Shown here piece by piece: positions 63,457-64,000 of a DNA stretch of 64,000 nucleotides. This DNA comes from Anarhynchus alexandrinus (taxonomy: Eukaryota; Chordata; Aves; Charadriiformes; Charadriidae), in contig VUYV01000193.1 of assembly GCA_008711295.1 (NCBI GenBank), forward strand, positions 186,001 to 250,000, written 5' to 3'. Positions within the stretch are counted from its first letter, which is position 1. Each line of letters starts with the position of its first letter. Both the position numbers and the translations under genes were made by a program. Under the pieces are notes generated by a model. That model did no database searches, had not been told where the DNA came from, and was given only the letters and a program-made list of their open reading frames with translations.

Positions 63457-64000
63457 AATAGAACAATAGAACGGTTTAGGTTGGAAGGGACCTTAAAGAT
63501 CATCTAGTTCCAATCCCCCTGGCTTGGGCAGGGACACCACCCACTAAACCAGATTGCTCAAAGCCCCACCCAACCTGGCCTTAAACACCTCCAGGGATGG
63601 GGCCTCCACAGCTTCTCTGGGTAACCTGTTCCAGTGCCTCACCACCCTCACAGTGAAAAATTTCTTCCTGATATATAATCTAAATCTACCCTCTTCCAGT
63701 TTAAAGCCATTACCCCTCGTCCTATCGCTACATGCCCTAGTAAAAAGTCCTTCCCCAGCTCTCTTGTAGGTCCCCTTTAGGTACTGGAAGGCTGCTATAA
63801 GATGTCCCTGGAGCTTTCTCTTCTCCAGACTGAACAACCCCAGCTCTCTCAGCCTGTCCTCATAGGAGAGGTGCCCCTGTCCTCTGATCATCTTTGTGGT
63901 CCTTGTCTGGACCTGCTCCAACAGGGCCATGTCCTTCTTATGTTGAGGGCTACAGAGCTGGACACAATATTCTGGGTGGGGTCTCATAAGAGCAGAGTAG
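63457..64000 (-). mobile_element. CR1 3' portion, cut by window edge
   Basis: Minus-strand CR1 with a 147-codon undamaged frame (63987-63544): [78 protein letters not shown] and [18 protein letters not shown]. The 3' UTR ends near 63457 (AATAGAACGGTTTAGGTTGG on the plus strand). It probably extends beyond base 64000. The continuous frame suggests one of the younger copies here. Confidence 0.95.

Noticed and set aside
1..64000. CRISPR arrays, tRNA or rRNA genes, prokaryotic operons
   Set aside because: No regularly spaced repeats, no cloverleaf-like segment or rRNA landmark was seen, and the sequence is vertebrate in character.

Overview
The window looks like nuclear DNA from a bird. It is AT-rich and CpG-poor, has no compact gene array, and holds many copies of CR1, the avian/reptilian LINE. 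The younger copies have 3' ends in the octamer repeats ATTCTATG or ATTCTGTG and encode a reverse transcriptase (RT) fragment with the FADD active-site motif. I cannot name the species or locus, and no complete protein-coding gene is visible.

Layout. 1-24 kb is mostly single-copy sequence. It holds four weak candidate exons on the minus strand (about 0.56-0.80, 3.88-4.15, 5.17-5.29 and 22.75-23.1 kb). The last has a CpG cluster and could be a first exon encoding a hydrophobic N-terminus. 24.9-25.0 kb is a CR1 tail with an expanded pentanucleotide microsatellite. 25-33 kb is single-copy sequence with a GC-richer block at 30.65-31.78 kb. 33.2-38.0 kb holds three CR1 pieces, the first joined at a single N where about 230 bp of element are missing. 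41.8-43.8 kb is an old CR1 split by a solo-LTR-like insertion. 48.0-58.0 kb is a CR1 cluster: an inverted tail-to-tail pair, a microsatellite-tailed copy, a copy containing a 127-base gap, a very old copy, and a young CR1 inserted cleanly into an older one. 58-63.4 kb is single-copy with one G-rich tract. A further CR1 (63.46 kb onward) runs off the right edge.

The genes do not form a recognisable pathway. The sequence mainly records successive retroelement insertions in at least three age layers: very decayed CR1 (35.8, 41.8 and 55.6 kb), intermediate CR1 with frameshifts and stops, and fresher CR1 3' ends with intact octamers. All CR1 copies here are truncated at the 5' end or broken, so none could move on its own. 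The candidate exons rest only on open frames and splice-like borders, and their phases do not join into one transcript. I found no tRNA, rRNA, CRISPR or prokaryotic feature, and nothing I would call a new biological system.
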